This document shows positions 7,088-8,259 of a stretch of 8,259 bases of DNA, piece after piece. This stretch comes from Acidobacteriota bacterium. GTDB taxonomy: Bacteria; Acidobacteriota; Vicinamibacteria; Vicinamibacterales; 2-12-FULL-66-21. Below the pieces are notes generated by a model, which was not told the origin of the DNA, did not search any database, and was given only the letters and a program-made list of their open reading frames with translations. Position numbers and translations under genes: made by a program. The stretch spans positions 1 to 8,259 of the forward strand of contig JABFWM010000502.1 in the NCBI GenBank assembly GCA_013362195.1. Direction: 5' to 3'. The number at the start of each line of letters is the position of its first letter. Position 1 is the stretch's first letter.

Positions 7088-7108
7088 GCCGGGTCCTCAG
7101 ACCCGGCC
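7087..7108. terminator. Perfect hairpin between the convergent fructokinase and PEP carboxykinase genes
   Basis: GGCCGGGTC (7087-7095) and GACCCGGCC (7100-7108) are perfect inverted copies around a CTCA loop, giving a very stable 9-bp GC-rich stem. It begins on the last base of the fructokinase TAG stop and ends 9 bases before the end of the PEP carboxykinase gene, so it can serve both strands. No T-tract follows on either side. It is a likely bidirectional, possibly Rho-assisted, terminator or 3'-end stabiliser. Confidence 0.6.
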
Positions 7109-7117
7109 GCCGTCACG

Positions 7118-7312
7118 TTACAGACGGCAGATCAACAGCTCGCGCTCGTAGATCATTTCCGGCGGCAGGTGGGCGTGGAGATCGATGAACAACTGTTCGT
7201 GATCGATCACCTCGGAGCGCCACTGCGTCGGATCGACCGACTGCAGCCGATCGAACGTCTCTTTCGGAAACGGCAGCCCCCTCCAGACGATGTCTTCCCA
7301 GCGCGGCATCCA
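7118..7312 (-). pseudogene. pckG: C-terminal 64 codons of PEP carboxykinase, separated by an in-frame TGA
   Basis: This stretch continues in the same frame after the TGA at 7313-7315. It begins WMPRWEDI, contains RGLPFP and a DPTQWRSEV segment, and ends YERELLICRL-TAA. This matches the C-terminal end of GTP-dependent PEP carboxykinases, where the equivalent of TPIGYIP is followed by a short helical tail. Translation could restart at the in-frame ATG (7307-7309), giving 63 residues, but I see no Shine-Dalgarno site for it and such a fragment has no known role alone. The sequence still looks conserved, so the interruption is recent, a base-call error, or read through. Confidence 0.7.
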
Positions 7313-8259
7313 TCAGATGCGCGTCTCCCTCGCGAGCGTGCGGCCGCGCACGCGATCGACGATCCATTTGAGGATGCGCATGTTCTCGCGGAAGCCGGGC
7401 CACAGAAACCGGCCGTCCTCGTCTTTGCGGAACCAGTTCACGTGAAAGATCTTCGGCGTCTCGCTGAGCGACCGCTGCATCTGGATCCAGTGACGGAAGT
7501 AGTCGCCCATGTGATAGCCGCAGAACGGCAGCATCGCCATCGGATCGCGGCGCACGCTGCCGATCCGGCCGGCGGCTGCCGCGGTGGTTTCCGACCCCAT
7601 CGTGGCGCCGACGTAGACGCCCGCCGTCCAGTTGAACGCCTGGTAGACGAGCGGAGTGGTCGTGCCGCGGCGTCCGCCGAAGACGAACGCGCTGATCGGC
7701 ACGCCGGCCGGCGACTCCCAGTCCGGATCGACGGTCGGGCACTGCGCGAGCGGCGCGGTGAACCGCGCGTTTGGATGCGCCGCGGTCCGTGCGGTCTCGC
7801 GGCCGATCGCCGGCGTCCATCGATTCCCCTGCCAGTCGATGCATTCGGCCGGCGGCGTGTCGGTCATCCCTTCCCACCAGACGCCGCCGTCCGGTGTTTC
7901 CGCGACGTTGGTGAAGATCGTGTTCGACGCGATCATCGCCATCGCATTCGGGTTGGTGCGCGCCGAGGTTCCCGGCGCGACGCCGAACACGCCCGCCTCC
8001 GGGTTGATCGCGCGGAGCTGGCCGCGCGCATCCGGCTTGATCCAGGCGATGTCATCGCCGACGACCGTGACCTTCCAGTCGGCGAGTCCGTCGGGCGGAA
8101 TCAGCATCGCGAGGTTCGTCTTGCCGCAGGCGCTCGGAAACGCGGCGGCGACATACGTCTTTTCGCCCCTGGGATCCTCCACGCCGAGGATCAGCATGTG
8201 CTCGGCCATCCAGCCTTCGTCGCGCGCGATCGCGGAGGCGATGCGCAGGCCGAAGCACT
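7313..8259 (-). CDS. pckG: Phosphoenolpyruvate carboxykinase (GTP), main body, N-terminus outside window
   Basis: The enzyme converts oxaloacetate and GTP to phosphoenolpyruvate, CO2 and GDP (EC 4.1.1.32), the first committed step of gluconeogenesis, in the cytoplasm. The frame is open from the right edge (CFGLRIASAIARDEGW then MAEHMLILG), so I do not use the internal ATG at 8209 as the start. Visible sites are the manganese-ligand His of AEHM (8198-8200), the kinase-1a loop FPSACGKTN with its reactive Cys at 8126-8128, the metal-binding pair in VVGDDIAW (8051-8056), the NPEAGVFGVAPGTS-RTNP stretch, the FVFGGRR segment, the guanine-site region PFCGYHMGDY, and FHVNWFRKDEDGRFLWPGF. The window edge falls at the expected manganese-ligand Lys codon; about 240 N-terminal residues are missing. 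The frame meets TGA at 7313-7315, in the place of the conserved Gly of TPIGYIP, 64 codons before the natural TAA at 7118. Whether the gene is functional depends on that codon. Confidence 0.93.
   Translation of the reverse strand, partial: CFGLRIASAIARDEGWMAEHMLILGVEDPRGEKTYVAAAFPSACGKTNLAMLIPPDGLADWKVTVVGDDIAWIKPDARGQLRAINPEAGVFGVAPGTSARTNPNAMAMIASNTIFTNVAETPDGGVWWEGMTDTPPAECIDWQGNRWTPAIGRETARTAAHPNARFTAPLAQCPTVDPDWESPAGVPISAFVFGGRRGTTTPLVYQAFNWTAGVYVGATMGSETTAAAAGRIGSVRRDPMAMLPFCGYHMGDYFRHWIQMQRSLSETPKIFHVNWFRKDEDGRFLWPGFRENMRILKWIVDRVRGRTLARETRI

Noticed and set aside
7313..7315. TGA as selenocysteine or reassigned codon
   Set aside because: The family has Gly here, not Cys or Sec. I noticed no SECIS-like hairpin just after it, and TGA is a normal stop for two other genes in the window.
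7113..7877. Minus-strand open frame (254 codons) overlapping pckG in another frame
   Set aside because: It is an Arg-rich shadow of pckG; the pckG frame carries the conserved PEP carboxykinase motifs.

Overview
The window is GC-rich DNA (strong G/C preference at third codon positions) with densely packed bacterial genes. The codon style and the gene set (long NHL-repeat proteins, a DUF3014 protein, an AmpG-like permease, GTP-dependent PEP carboxykinase) suggest a soil-type bacterium such as an acidobacterium of the Vicinamibacteria. That placement is inference from style and gene content, not from a marker gene. No rRNA, tRNA, CRISPR array or transposase gene was seen.

Layout. (1) Positions 1-1788, plus strand: the 3' part of a large secreted-type protein, NHL beta-propeller repeats followed by an M23 (LytM-type) zinc peptidase domain and a C-terminal beta-rich domain. 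(2) Positions 1789-2030: a gene-free stretch between convergent genes, occupied by a roughly 160-bp inverted repeat whose outer ends are themselves perfect 13-bp palindromes. (3) Positions 2031-2879, minus strand: a DUF3014 membrane-anchored protein. (4) A 137-bp divergent spacer holding a 13-bp palindrome. (5) Positions 3017-7087, plus strand: a probable three-gene operon with an AmpG/PAT-like MFS permease, a sugar-porter MFS transporter and a ROK-family zinc fructokinase. (6) Positions 7088-7117: a very short convergent gap containing a 9-bp-stem hairpin. (7) Positions 7118-8259, minus strand: a GTP-dependent PEP carboxykinase gene. It runs off the right edge and is split by one in-frame TGA at the codon where the family has a conserved glycine.

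How the genes fit together: the sugar porter and ROK kinase form a simple uptake-and-phosphorylation module for a hexose, most likely fructose, feeding glycolysis. PEP carboxykinase converging on them is the entry step of gluconeogenesis. The AmpG-like permease and the M23 peptidase both have relatives that act on peptidoglycan or its fragments, but they sit in separate transcription units and a shared pathway is only a hypothesis.

I found no clearly new multi-gene system. The points most worth a second look are the in-frame TGA in pckG, the palindrome-ended inverted repeat, the NHL-M23 fusion, and the six-codon leader ORF that overlaps the fructokinase start as GTGA.
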